Notes: generated by a model from the sequence alone, not told the origin. A stretch of DNA of 64,000 bases from Branchiostoma belcheri (GCF_001625305.1 NW_017802379.1:7318412-7382411); one strand, 5' to 3'; positions 22,901 to 32,769 are shown, counted from the first letter of the stretch. Program-made: numbers and translations.

Positions 22901-24826
22901 TCAATGTGCATATCACCATGGTTACTGGTCCTGCCTTTATACGGTATTACCTCTTTAAATTCACATTTCTCTAATCTGGCAGTCTTAGGTACTTCAGAAG
23001 AAATGTTACCTGGGCCTGACGTACTGGGTCCAGGCACATCACTTTCATCTTGGACTGTGCCTTGAGCGCCTCCTCTTTCCCTGCAAGTCTCTTTGACTTG
23101 ATCTACTGCGTGGGAAGTAGGTGCGGGTACTGGGTCTACATGTGGCTGTTGCCTACAGGTGTCTAGTATGGCGATGTTGATAGACAAGACCGAATCGCTC
23201 TTGGTGCGGTTAGTAAACATCTTGCTGAGCCACTATGATAAATGACAAGTACCACATTAACTGTTAAGAGCTTATCTCTAATACACATTGTTCATGCAGG
23301 GTTGGACAAGTTTTCAAAAATCCACTTGCCCTATTGGGCAAGTACATGGTTATTTCCACTTGCCCGAACCAACTTTTTACTTGCCCAAAATATGATGTAT
23401 TTTCATGCATTTTACCTGCACAATGAATTTTTTTGACAAAAAGGAGATTTTTCTGACAAAAGGGCATATTTTTTAATGTTATCAATATAATATCTTCATT
23501 TGAAAATGATGTGTAATTTTGCTCCAAACACTGCATCCAAAAAATTTACTTGCCCAATCGGGCAAGTACGGGTGCATATTTACTTGCCCGAACAGTGCTT
23601 TTAGTTGCCCTGGGCAAGTGGGCAATAGGACTTGTCCAACCCTGTCATGATGATTTTGCATAAGTATAAGATAGAACACTACATGAAAAATCAAATAAAA
23701 TGTTACTTAATCAGGGTTCTAGCTAGGATTTAATTTTAGTGTAGTGGTACTGCACTGGCCACATGTCAAGGGAGCTAGGCGACCGATAGGGGGGATGGGG
23801 TGGAGCTTTTAAGAAATTGAGCTAAAAAGGGGGCCATTTGAGGGATACCCAAAGGGAAAAAATTTTCTTTCTAAGGTATGTACAATGTATCCTTGATTGG
23901 TAAATTTTCACATTTGATCTGGCATTCTTGAACAAAGAAATAGTCACAATGCCCCTATGCTGTATTGAAAATTTAGCGTAGGGGGTGAAAATTATAGCGT
24001 AGGGGGGGAAATTTAGCGTAGGGGGGGGAAAATTATAGCGTAGGGGGCCCCTATGCTACTTCTCGCTAGCTACAACCCTGTTGATAAATTCATGACTTAA
24101 GAGAATTGTTAAGAAATATTTAAAAATTTAAAACCATTTCCTAACAGTTTGTATTGCGAGAAATATGACAAGAACAAAACAAACTAAACTGGAACAAAAT
24201 AAGGTAAGCAGAATTACGGGGCCATCCTTCTTCATGTCATCAGGGAAGGCCTGGAACCATTGCCTCCTACTCTGGTCCCTGTGCAGGAGGCACCACCTGC
24301 AACTTTGTAACAGTGGCCTGCCATTGGCAATGGCAGTGGAGATGATGCTTCCTAGCTGTGCTTCATCTACGTCATGCAGGCACTGGAATGCGGCACCGAA
24401 TGAGGCTGGAGAAAAAATTGAATAATGTTTTTTTCTTTTCATTAATTAATGATCTAATCTATATACATATCACAGCTTTAAGATTTTGTGTAAAGCAAGT
24501 TAAAAGTTTGATTCATTAAGAATCATGAATTACATTTACCCCCAACATATACATTTGTACCTGCAATTTTATCACACTACCCTGGTTCAATGATTTATAC
24601 AAACTGACAAAATAAATCAAGTCTTGTCTCGGAGCACGTAACTCCATACAAATCCTCAAATTTTAGACATACCATGTTTCAGTTGGATGAAAGATGTATA
24701 GATATCCTCATTCTCTACAAAATAGCAGTTAGCTGTGACGTTGAGCATCTTCTGGGGGTCCTTCTTCTTTTTGGGCTCTGACGGTAGGGATAGTTTAATG
24801 GCCCCAAAGCCCCTCTTGAGTGCCAT
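10916..24826 (-). CDS. Large protein with ankyrin-like region and C-terminal CbxX/CfqX-type AAA+ ATPase
   Basis: Proposed exons: 24826-24673, 24405-24218, 23232-22951, 22833-22803, 22096-22026, 21624-21567, 21146-21004, 20701-20552, 19500-19431, 19063-18996, 17573-about 17378, 16914-about 16810, about 15200-15106, 14557-14339, 14004-13933, 13325-13179, 12636-12506, 11669-11466 and 11083-10916. Phases agree from exon 1 to 10 and from 14 to the end; joins around 17-15 kb are less certain. The N-terminus (MALKRGFGAIKLSLP) is followed by a basic KKKKD patch and low-complexity segments. GGRPIEFAMKEKMPDILVFL resembles an ankyrin repeat. Then come an acidic stretch, a lysine-rich linker and the AAA+ core. 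The C-terminus CSKCKLCAHHKK could bind zinc. The family includes CbbX, SpoVK and EccA. The animal function is unknown to me; a cytosolic or nuclear remodelling ATPase is an inference. The ATG follows a possible acceptor, so a 5' UTR exon is likely. Confidence 0.75.
11932..12206. mobile_element. Nested TIR element (CTCCAAGCAGA family) inside a longer inverted repeat
   Basis: The inner element spans 11998-12162, with ends CTCTCCAAGCAGA and TCTGCTTGGAGA flanked by TTA on both sides. Outside it, the arms AATTTCAAGTTGTGCTTCAA (11932) and TTGAAGCACAAGTTGAAATT (ending 12206) are also inverted. The structure therefore has two layers of inverted repeats. It lies in an intron of the AAA+ gene. Related copies are at 26306-26493, 32210-32400 and 39951-40146. 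Confidence 0.75.
12506..14557 (-). CDS. AAA+ core (Walker A to arginine finger) of the CbxX-type gene
   Basis: Four exons carry every expected motif in order. Walker A is HIMFCGPPGTGKTSITRIFG (exon 14557-14339). The exon 14004-13933 reads EFLFRCGLVQNKEVKEVRRD, matching the small connecting helix and pore-side region of CbbX-like proteins. Walker B is GHILFIDEIYQL (13325-13179). The exon 12636-12506 has the sensor-1-like PIMILAGYHDEI and the arginine-finger region NKGFASRFPEV. All motif residues needed for ATP hydrolysis are present, so an active enzyme is expected. All four exons join in phase. Confidence 0.85.
14030..14115. mobile_element. Truncated Harbinger-like MITE end
   Basis: The right end of the 22269-22636 family is present: AATGAAGAGGTGAATCCGAG, then AACCACCAAATTTAATTGCT, then GTGGCC followed by TAA. 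The left end is missing. It lies in an AAA+ intron, about 25 bp upstream of the exon starting at 14004. Confidence 0.65.
15484..15786. mobile_element. TIR element, CAGGGATTGAAAT family
   Basis: The ends CAGGGATTGAAATTCATT and (reverse complement of the right end) CAGAGCTTGAAATACTG are imperfect inverted repeats. The element is flanked by GTAAT on both sides (15479-15483 and 15787-15791), a 5-bp target duplication. The right part contains repeated TGGGTGCAC and GTGCACC words. Related copies are at about 60872-61180 and about 63162-63480. The transposon superfamily is not assigned. Confidence 0.7.
16427..16696. mobile_element. Harbinger-like MITE, AAGTAAATTTTATGG subfamily
   Basis: The left end GGCCACAGCAAGTAAATTTT, then ATGGATGAC, matches the ends of 58578-58988. 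The right end is degenerate but keeps GTGGCC followed by TTA. It lies in an AAA+ intron near the exon at 16914-16810. Confidence 0.6.
18122..18484. mobile_element. Harbinger-like MITE, TTTAATTTGTTG subfamily
   Basis: The left end GGCCAAACGAATTTAATTTG and the right end (reverse complement GGCCAATTTGATATTTATGTTG) are inverted. Both sides are flanked by TAA. Internal ends contain a CGGATTC-type block near a GAAAAAA run, shared with 22269-22636. The TWA duplication and GG-C start fit PIF/Harbinger. Confidence 0.7.
22269..22636. mobile_element. Harbinger-like MITE, reference copy
   Basis: GGCCACACCAATTTAATTTG followed by TTGGTTCTCGGATT forms the left end. The right end is its reverse complement with few changes (AATCCGAGAACCAACAAATT, AAATTCGTGTGGCC). 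TAA duplications flank both ends. No transposase coding is seen in 368 bp. Confidence 0.8.
22644..22833 (-). CDS. Possible alternative terminal exon encoding two membrane helices
   Basis: From the acceptor at 22834 an open frame runs to a stop near 22648. Its first 31 nt end at a usable GT (22802) and, as a micro-exon, join exon 22096-22026 in phase. If this donor is not used, translation continues into a strongly hydrophobic tail (HVTLLIMILLLAVMYFFVSA, then FFGLLAVSVAIFAWLLIF) and ends. That would give a short protein anchored in a membrane and lacking the ATPase. A separate small gene is the alternative. The Harbinger-like element at 22269-22636 begins just past the stop. Confidence 0.4.
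23297..23644. mobile_element. TIR element, CAGGGTTGGACAAGT family
   Basis: Fifteen bases, CAGGGTTGGACAAGT, start the element, and their exact reverse complement ends it. The sequence TCATG lies directly outside both ends as a 5-bp target duplication. Inside are repeated pairs of ACTTGCCC and GGGCAAGT that form many small hairpins. A related fragment may lie near 7310-7345. Confidence 0.8.
23712..24080. mobile_element. TIR element, CAGGGTTSTAGCTAG family
   Basis: The left end CAGGGTTCTAGCTAGG and the reverse complement of the right end CAGGGTTGTAGCTAGC are inverted repeats. Internally four copies of TTAGCGTAGGGGG or ATAGCGTAGGGGG occur in tandem at 23970-24050. Flanks TTAAT and TTGAT could be a decayed duplication. 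It sits in an AAA+ intron. Confidence 0.65.
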
Positions 24827-25216
24827 GACTACAGAGCAACAAAGAAAAAGCTGTCATTCCTGGCAGTGCACTCAAATACAAAGGATTCATTCAGACATGC
24901 AAAGGGAAACGGAAGGAAAATTGGTATTCTCTAAACATTTATACATACTGATTTGTACCTACTGCCTTAATCAAAGAGGATATTTGTCAGTTCACTCCAT
25001 TTTTGATAAAAGGTGACTGAGTTTACTATAGAGAAAAATGCATTGTACCTGATGAGCTGGACAACTTGGTCCCTCTTAGAAGATGCACTGCAGAAGTTAG
25101 AACAGAAGTTTCAGACAAATATTTCACAAGTTTGGGAAGGATTCTGACCTTGCTAAGGTAACAATAGGCTGGGTATTTCACAACACTTGGAGAAGTGAAA
25201 AAAAATGAATGACAAA

Positions 25217-25405
25217 GGCCCGGTTTACACGTGCGTCGTTTATCTGTGTCGCCGCACGTCATTCTTCTGTGGCACATCCAGGAGGTGCCACAAGAAAAAC
25301 GCTGCGCGGCGCAGGTTGTTGACACGCTAAAAAGCTGTCGCAAAAAACATGCAGTGCGTCGTTTCGCGCCTGACACAGATAAACAATGCACGTGTAAACC
25401 GGGCC
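25217..25405. mobile_element. 189-bp MITE with long GGCCCGGTTTACACG terminal repeats
   Basis: GGCCCGGTTTACACGTGCGT and then CGTTTATCTGTGTC form the left end. The right end mirrors it (reverse complement GGCCCGGTTTACACGTGCAT, then TGTTTATCTGTGTC). It is flanked by AAA on both sides. The internal part is CpG-rich compared with its surroundings. It lies upstream of the AAA+ gene's first coding exon. Confidence 0.75.
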
Positions 25406-26305
25406 AAAAACAAGGAAAGGGGGAGAAAACAGAAGCACAAATAATGAATGAATTACAATAGAGGCCAAATCGGACTTGACTGCTTTTTCCGCCGATCGGA
25501 CTGGACTGCCTGTTCCACCAACCCTATAATAGTATAAATTGTATAAAACAAATAGAGCCAAACCACGTTCGATTACTTCTGCGAAGCCGTGCTTTATTGA
25601 TCTATGCTTAATCAACTAACAAGTATGTGGTCACGGTCGTTTTATATATAATATCTTTGTTCCTTGGTGTTTAACGTGAGAGCACATGTTCCCTTGACAC
25701 AAAATTGGTTCTCGGACATAACGTTAGAAATTATACAAGATCTCAAAGTAGACAAATAATTGGTGCGCATCAGAAGTCCCCACGACACAAATTTATCAAG
25801 TCCTGGTTAATGGAACCTCCTTCAATGAATATAAGGAATTAGGCTAAGCGTACTTACCCCGATCCGATGGTTTGAAGGAGCAGTCACATCATCACACCGA
25901 GGGACGCACCGGACCTTTCAAATATCCACCAAAAGTTCGCTCGATCTTATCAAAGTTGTTCGGTCTTTAGATTACTCCGCGAAACGTTAAGTCCGTTAAA
26001 ACTGATTGGGCCTTACAAACTACGTTAGGTCCATCATAAACTCCTACTTACTGATTCCACCTGATAGAGAAATAATTTGAGTCTTGTTTCTTTGCTTTTT
26101 AGTCTTTATTTTTGAAAGGAGTCGTCGGATGTGTACATTTATTTCGTCGGATGTGTACATTTATTTCTTTTGAGTACTGCGGTCAAGCCCAGGCTATTTT
26201 GAAGTTTACATGTACAGAAATTCGGCGCGGCATAGGGCGGGGGCGTGGTCAACCGCTCCTCCCGGTACTAGTGATGTCAGCCGCCGGCGACACTAGTCTG
26301 GGTTA

Positions 26306-26493
26306 CTCTCCAAGCAGAGGTTTGCGTTTGGGGTTATTCTTAGCCTGTTTTTAGGCTTTTTTATCGGGGTCTCTCTTTTGCACTGGATTTTTTCCCAAGA
26401 CACCCAACAAAAAAAATCCAGTGCGAAAGGAAAACCCCGATAAAAAAAGCCTATAAACACACAAAAAGTAATCCCAATTCTCTGCTTGGAGAG
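26306..26493. mobile_element. CTCCAAGCAGA-family TIR element, left palindrome arm
   Basis: The ends TTACTCTCCAAGCAGAG and CTCTGCTTGGAGAGTAA mirror each other. Most of the interior is also self-complementary (GCCTGTTTTTAGGC, then TTTTTTATCGGGG against CCCCGATAAAAAA), so the whole element is a hairpin. The copy in the right arm is at 32210-32400. Confidence 0.75.
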
Positions 26494-26699
26494 TAAGTCT
26501 GGGTACCGTCCTGGTTACGTCGCTCCCATAGTGCTGCCAATGGTTGGTGGGAGCGGATGTAAACTATATAACCAGGATGGTAAAGTGATTGAAACGCAAT
26601 CCCTTTTTCGCCTCGCCGACTGCAACAAGTTTAAGAAATCGCCAGTAACTCTGTATTTCGGGGAACAAATGGCAGGACAATAACACTGTATGTTCTTCA

Positions 26700-27250
26700 C
26701 ATGACACATGTCTGTCGTGACAACCAGATATATTTCGGCTTCACCTGACACACACGAGTCGTGTAAAACTGACACATGTATATGTCCTTTCATGACAGAC
26801 ATGTATGCGGCAGTCATCGCATATATGTCTGTCGTGAAAACCATGATATATATCGGTCTTCACCTGACACACATGTGTCGCGTAAAACTGACACATGTAT
26901 ATGTCCTTTCATGACAGACATGTATGCGGGAGTCATCGCATATATGTCTGTCATGAAAACTATGATATATATTTGTCCTCACCTCACATACATGTGCGGT
27001 GGAAAACTGACACATGTATATGTCCTTTCAGGACAGACATATATGCGGGAGACATTGCATATATGTCTGTCATGAAAACCTGATATATATTTGTCCTCAC
27101 CTCACATACATGTGCGGTGTAAAACTGACACATGTATATGTCCTTTCATGACAGACATGTATGCGGGCGTCATGGCATATATGTCTGTCATGAAAACTAT
27201 GATATATATTGGTCTTCACCTGACACACATGTGTCGCGTAAAACTGACAC
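26700..27250 (+). repeat. 119-bp hairpin satellite, block 1
   Basis: GACACATGTATATGTCC starts at 26771, 26890, 27009, 27127 and 27246, a period of 118-119 bp. Each unit has a stem of about 20 bp, TTTCATGACAGACATGTATG pairing with CATATATGTCTGTCATGAAA around a GGGAGTCAT-type loop. It also carries short palindromes such as ACACATGTGT. Because 119 is not a multiple of three, the open frames seen across units are by-products of the repeat. Confidence 0.9.
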
Positions 27251-28124
27251 ATGTATATGTTAGGAAGACTCCCGTTAGATTTAGATATATCACTGCGTAC
27301 TGTTAAATTCTGGACTCACTTGACACAACTTAATACCGATACACACCCTCTGCAAGTTGATGCACTCCTGTTACAACGTAATTCCCTGACATATAGTCGT
27401 AGACGGACATTGTTACAGCGAGTGAAGGAGATCCTCGACCACTGTGGATATTCCTACCTTCTGCATATTGATAGTACAACCTGTGATCCTCAACATATGT
27501 ATAAAGTTTTAAGGACAAGGCTTTCAGACATGTACATTCAAACTTTCTTCCATAGTTTGTCTGTTAATACCGGTAAACTGAGATTCTATAGAAAATGTAA
27601 AACTGAATACTGTTTAGAACAATACCTAGAACATTGTGACTTCGATCAGCGCTCCGCTATTAGTAAAATTAGAATCAGTGCCCACCCCCTGGAAATCGAA
27701 AAAGGGCGATATATGAAACTACCTGTGTCGGAGAGAATTTGTAAATATTGCTCCTCAAATGCAGTGGAAGACGAAATTCATTTCATCTCTAACTGTCCAT
27801 TTTATGACGACATCAGAAATCAATTATTTACCACCGTGTCCAAAATGCTGCCTTCAGTACTTCCCCACCATTCCTTACCACAAAAAAACAATTTTACTAC
27901 TAAAATCAAAGAACACATATATTATAGAAGAAGTGCAAATTCGTCTTCCATTACATAAAAAGAAGAAGTCAAACCCAGTAAAACTAGTGTCATGTCATGT
28001 TGTAGAATATAGTATAATGTTAGAAGTAGATATAGTCTCACATACCACTGTATTTTCTTTTCTTTCTATGTTGTTTGTAACTGCAATTAGCCCTCGGGCA
28101 AGTATTTGCAATAAACTTTCTTTC
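27248..28124 (+). pseudogene. LINE ORF2 C-terminal fragment with 3' end
   Basis: An open frame to 27958 contains LQVDALLLQRNSLTYSRRRT, then KIRISAHPLEIEKGRYMKLP, then RICKYCSSNAVEDEIHFISN and CPFYDDIRNQLF. This is the C-terminal CxxC...HxxxxC tail found after the reverse transcriptase in many animal LINEs. The 3' end reads GAAGTCAAACCC, then CCCTCGGGCAAGTATTTGCA and ATAAACTTTC, and stops where satellite sequence resumes. The 5' part is missing. It is present only in the left palindrome arm, so it inserted after the arms formed or was lost from the other arm. Confidence 0.75.
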
Positions 28125-28660
28125 TTATGTCCTTTCATGACAGACATGTATGCGGGAGACATCGCATATATGTCTGTCATGAAAACCTGATATATATATT
28201 TGTCCTCACCTCACATACATGTGCGGTGTAAAACTGACACATGTATATGTCCTTTCATGACAGACATGTATGCGGGAGACATCGCATATATGTCTGTCAT
28301 GAAAACCATGATATATATCGGTCTTCACCTGACACACATGTGCGGTGGAAAACTGACACATGTATATGTCCTTTCCGGCGACAGACATGTATGCGGGAGT
28401 CATCGCATATATGTCTGTCATGAAAACCAGATATATGTTTGTCTTCACCTGACACACACGTGTCATGGAAAACTGACGCATGTATATGTTCTTTACATGA
28501 CACATATGTCTGTCGTGAAAACCAGATATATATTGGCTTCCCCTCACACATGTATGTGTCGTAGATAACCGACATATACATATGTCCCGTACGAGACACA
28601 CATGTCTGACGTTCAACTTATTACACATGTGTCGCAGAAATCCGGTGAGTTTCACTGCTC
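28125..28660 (+). repeat. 119-bp hairpin satellite, block 2
   Basis: Units continue with the same words. One carries a CCGGCG insertion in the hairpin stem (TCCTTTCCGGCGACAGACATG near 28370), which also occurs in the right arm near 31785. This anchors the alignment of the two arms. The outer units (28480-28640) are more diverged. Confidence 0.85.
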
Positions 28661-28689
28661 ATTACATATACTTTGCATCCGATTAAGTT

Positions 28690-29261
28690 TTTTTTTAAAT
28701 AGAATCATTATTCGTAATCGGGGTCATGCCAGGTCTTGAGAGAGGGAAGTCAGAGGTCACGTATCTGAGCATACAGTGTTCTGAACGTCTGTATCGACGG
28801 TGCAGTTCTAACACCGGGTGGGAGTTTATTCCAGCCCACTGCACCTCGATAAGCAAACGTTCTCTTGCTGCATTCCAATCTAGCTTTAGGAAGTCGCAGG
28901 GACTGGTTCATACTGTGTCGGGTGGAGTAGTTGTGGGTTTCTAGGGCCTAGGGTTCGGTTAAAGATGTCTAGGTACTCTGGCAACTGGTTGTTTATCGAC
29001 TTTCGTACAGTTTGTAGGAGATGCATATGACGACGTGAAGACACATTATCTATTGCATTGCCCTTTATACACCTACCAGCGCTCAGTCCTTTTTGACAAG
29101 CTTTCAAGCATACTTGGACACATTATTAATTTAAACACACTTTCTGACAATGCTAAACAACGTCTAGTTCTTCGCGGCAGTTTGGTTGGTTCAAATGAAA
29201 TTAACTGTGAAATTATGTCAGCCTCGCAAAACTACATTACAGAAACAAAACGCTTCTAGTT
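28690..29261. mobile_element. Two LINE 3' fragments arranged back to back, left arm
   Basis: On the minus strand, 29000-28700 encodes a LINE ORF2 end of the RLPKARLECGKRTFAYRG and WNKLPPGVRTAPS type. The left-arm copy shows a frame break compared with the right arm. On the plus strand, 29035-29259 reads HYLLHCPLYTYQRSVLF to the stop after ETKRF. The second fragment ends abruptly at 29261, where satellite sequence resumes. Confidence 0.65.
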
Positions 29262-29614
29262 GTATGTCTGTCATGAAAACCTGATATATATTTGTCCTTA
29301 CCTCACATACATGTGCGGTGGAAACCTGACACATGTATATGTCCTTTCATGACAGACATATATGCGGGAGACATCGCATATATGTCTGTCATGAAAACTA
29401 TGATATATATTGGTCTTCACCTGACACACATGTGTCGCGTAAAACTGACACATGTATATGTCCTTTCATGACAGACATGTATGCGGGAGTCATCGCATAT
29501 ATGTCTGTCATGAAAACTATGATATATATTTGTCCTCACCTCACATACATGTGCGGTGGAAAACTGACACATGTATATGTCCTTTCAGGACAGACATATA
29601 TGCGGGAGACATTG
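29262..29614 (+). repeat. 119-bp hairpin satellite, block 3
   Basis: About three units lead into the run of N at 29615-29634. GACACATGTATATGTCC recurs near 29330, 29448 and 29567. Confidence 0.85.
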
Positions 29615-29634
29615 NNNNNNNNNNNNNNNNNNNN
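29615..29634. other. Assembly gap (20 N)
   Basis: Twenty N lie directly at the edge of the satellite, close to the centre of the palindrome. The true distance is unknown, and the two sides may not be neighbours in the genome. Confidence 0.99.
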
Positions 29635-30300
29635 GTACTCGGTACTACAACATCCTAACTGCAAGACTAAGACTGGACTGGAGCCCACTAAATGCCACCT
29701 TGCACTTGATGAATATCAAAGACAAAATGTGCTCCTGTGGTACCTCTTCTGAGATTGTTTCCCATTATTTGCTACGCTGTCCTCTCTACAGCTGCCAGCG
29801 TCACATTTTAACCTCCACAGTAGAGAAACTCACACCACACCGTCTAACCGAATCTGTTCTACTACAGGGGCTACCAGGCTGTAACATGCACACAAACAAA
29901 CAACTATTTGAGGCACTTCGAATTCAAACATTTATTTCCACCACAAAACGTTTAGACGGCCCTTCCCGTGGTACCACATAAGTCAACCTTTTACGATCTT
30001 ACGTTATTCATGTATATATTTCTTCACATATATTCACGTATATATTTCTTCACATATTGTATTATATTAAATTGCCCTTGACCTGCAAAACAATTGCTAT
30101 TATTATCTTGATTGAGTACTTTATTATGCTTGGTTGTATTTTATATTGTTAACTGATTGATTTTAGCTTAATCTTTACTTGTTTACTGTATTAGTATGTT
30201 ACATTGTGTATGTTTAATCTTTGTATTGTTTGGCGCCCGAAATCAGCTATGCTGCCTGGGTGGCCAGTGTATTGTATCGTCACAATCGAATTAAAATAAA
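29635..30300 (+). pseudogene. LINE C-terminal fragment with 3' UTR at the palindrome centre
   Basis: Coding to 29981 includes ARLRLDWSPLNATLHLMN and CSCGTSSEIVSHYLLRCPLY, again a LINE tail with paired Cys. The 3' UTR runs through an AT-rich stretch to GAATTAAAATAAAATG, where minus-strand satellite begins. There is no mirror copy in the other arm. Confidence 0.65.
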
Positions 30301-30716
30301 ATGTATGTGAGGTGAAGACCAATATATATCATAGTTTTCATGACAGACATATATGCGATGTCTCCCGCATACATGTCTGTCATGAAAGGACATATACATG
30401 TGTCAGATTTACGCGACACATGTGTGTGAGGTGAAGACCAATATATATCATAGTTTTCCTGACCGACATATATGCGATGACTCCCGCATACATGTCTGTC
30501 ATGAAAGGACATATACATGTGTCAGTTTTACGCGACACATGTGTGTCAGGTGAAGACCAATATATATCATAGTTTTCATGACAGACATATATGCGATGAC
30601 TCCCGCATACATGTCTGTCATGAAAGGACATATACATGTGTCAGTTTTTCACCGCACATGTATGTGAGGTGAGGACAAATATATATCAGGTTTTCGCGAC
30701 AGACATATATATATAT
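30300..30716 (-). repeat. 119-bp hairpin satellite, block 4 (reversed)
   Basis: About 3.5 units in the opposite orientation to blocks 1-3, ending in an (AT)n tract at 30703-30722 that borders a LINE 3' end. Confidence 0.85.
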
Positions 30717-30719
30717 ATA

Positions 30720-31470
30720 TATCTTATTCAGGTGCACAGTAATAAATACAAATAAAAGGACATGGACTAAGTGACTGCGAACTCAAGTTAGGTGCAACTT
30801 ATATTCTTGCAGCCACTTTTACAGTGGAAAAAAGACGTTTACAAGACATTTGAAAAACTATGGATAGCAGTCAAACCTCCCATCCCAGAAAAGAAGAAAA
30901 GCATAGGACACTACAACTAGAAGTGTTTTGTTTCTGTAATGTAGTTTTGCGAGGCTGACATAATTTCACAGTTAATTTCATTTGAACAAACCAAACTGCC
31001 GCGAAGAACTAGACGTTGTTTAGCATTGTCAGAAAGTGTGTTTAAATTAATAATGTGTCCAAGTATGCTTGAAAGCTTGCCAAAAAGGACTGAGCGCTGG
31101 TAGGTGTATAAAGGGCAATGCAATAGATAATGTGTCTTCACGTCGTCATATGCATCTCCTACAAACTGTACGAAAGTCGATAAACAACCAGTTGCCAGAG
31201 TACCTAGACATCTTTAACCGAACCGTAGAAACCCACAACTACTCCACCCGACACAGTATGAACCAGTCCCTGCGACTTCCTAAAGCTAGATTGGAATGCG
31301 GCAAGAGAACGTTTGCTTATCGAGGTGCAGTGGGCTGGAATAAACTCCCACCCGGTGTTAGAACTGCACCGTCGATACGGACGTTCAGAACACTGTATGC
31401 TCAGATACGTGACCTCTGACTTCCCTCCCTCAAGACCTGGCATGACCCCGATTACGAGTAATGATTCTAT
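30720..31470. mobile_element. Back-to-back LINE 3' fragments, right arm
   Basis: The minus strand (31141 to about 30720) carries the HYLLHCPLYTYQRSVLF tail and its complete 3' UTR ending in an (AT)n run. The plus strand (31150-31419) has an open ORF2 end: NNQLPEYLDIFNRT, then YSTRHSMNQSLRLPKARLEC and WNKLPPGVRTAPSIRTF. This is a common C-terminus of Jockey/CR1-group LINEs. The same pair, mirrored, is at 28690-29261. Confidence 0.65.
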
Positions 31471-31499
31471 TAAAAAAAAGCTTAATCGGATGCAAAGTA

Positions 31500-32040
31500 T
31501 ATGTAATGTGCAGTGAAACTCACCGGATTTCTGCGACACATGTGTAATAAGTTGAACGTCAGACATGTGTGTCTCGTACGGGACATATGTATATGTCGGT
31601 TTTCTACGACACATACATGTGTGAGGGGAAGCCAATATATATCTGGTTTTCACGACAGACATATGTGTCATGTAAAGAACATATACATGTGTCAGTTCTC
31701 CATGACACGTGTGTGTCAGGTGAAGACAAACATATATCTGGTTTTCATGACAGACATATTTGCGATGTCTCCCGCATACATGTCTGTCGCCGGAAAGGAC
31801 ATATACATGTGTCAGTTTTACACCGCACATGTATGTGAGGTGAGGACAAATATATATCATGGTTTTCACGTCAGACATATTTGCGATGACTCCCGCATAC
31901 ATGTCTGTCATGGAAGGACATATACATGGGACAGTTTTACACGACTCATGTATGTCAGGTGAAGCCGAAATATATCTGGTTGTCACGACAGACATGTGTC
32001 ATGTGAAGAACATACAGTGTTATTGTCCTGCTATTTGTCC
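31500..32040 (-). repeat. 119-bp hairpin satellite, block 5 (reversed)
   Basis: Diverged and typical units in the order expected for the right arm, including the CCGGCG-interrupted stem near 31785. It ends at the same non-satellite segment that follows 26700 in mirror image. Confidence 0.85.
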
Positions 32041-32209
32041 CCCGAAATACAGAGTTACTGGCGATTTCTTAAACTTGTTGCAGTCGGCGAGGCGAAAAAG
32101 GGATTGCGTTCCAATCACTTTACCATCCTGGTTATATAGTTTACATCCGCTCCCACCAACCATTGGCAGCACTATGGGAGCGACGTAACCAGGACGGTAC
32201 CCAGACTTA

Positions 32210-32400
32210 CTCTCCAAGCAGAGGTTTGGGATTACTTTTTGTGTGTTTTTAGGCTTTTTTTATCGGGGTTTTCCTTTTGCACTGGATTTTTTTTTTGGGG
32301 GGTTTGGTGGGAAAAAAATCCAATGCAAAAGGGAAACCCCGATAAAAAAGCCTAAAAACAGGCTAAGAATAACCCCAAACGCAAACCTCTGCTTGGAGAG
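32210..32400. mobile_element. CTCCAAGCAGA-family TIR element, right palindrome arm
   Basis: This is the mirror copy of 26306-26493 in reverse orientation, with the same TTA-flanked ends. It has a longer loop of T, G and A runs in the centre. Confidence 0.75.
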
Positions 32401-32769
32401 TAACCCAGACTAGTGTCGCCGGCTGGCATCACTAGTACCAGGAGGAGCGGTTGACCACGCCCCCGCCCTATGCCGCGCCGAATTTCTGTACATGTAAACT
32501 TCAAAATAGCCTGGGCTTGACCACAGTACTCAGAAGAAATAAATGTACACATCCGACGAAATAAATGTACACATCAGACGACTCCTTTCAAAAATAAAGA
32601 CTAAAAAGCAAAGAAACAAGACTCAAATTGTTTCTCTATCAGGTGGAATCAGTAAGTGGGAGTTTATGATGGACCTAACGTAGTTTGTAAGGCCCAATCA
32701 GTTTTAACGGACTTAACGTTTCGCGGAATAATTTAAAGACCGAACAACTTTGATAAGATCGAGCGAACT

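Larger units (their letters stand above)
25934..32769. repeat. Large imperfect palindrome (about 6.8 kb)
   Basis: The left arm starts at AGTTCGCTCGATC (25934) and the right arm ends at its reverse complement (32769). Matching inward in opposite orientation are a flank of about 370 bp, the TIR element at 26306-26493 versus 32210-32400, a segment of about 200 bp, satellite units, and back-to-back LINE pieces at 28690-29261 versus 30912-31470. The left arm has about 1.5 kb extra (satellite units plus a LINE). The right arm keeps about 190 bp of LINE 3' end missing on the left. A 20-N gap and another LINE fragment lie near the centre. It could be real foldback DNA or a joining error. Confidence 0.8.

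Noticed and set aside
24165..24425. Plus-strand frame over the second AAA+ exon
   Set aside because: It is the antisense shadow of exon 24405-24218, which has proper splice sites and joins in frame.
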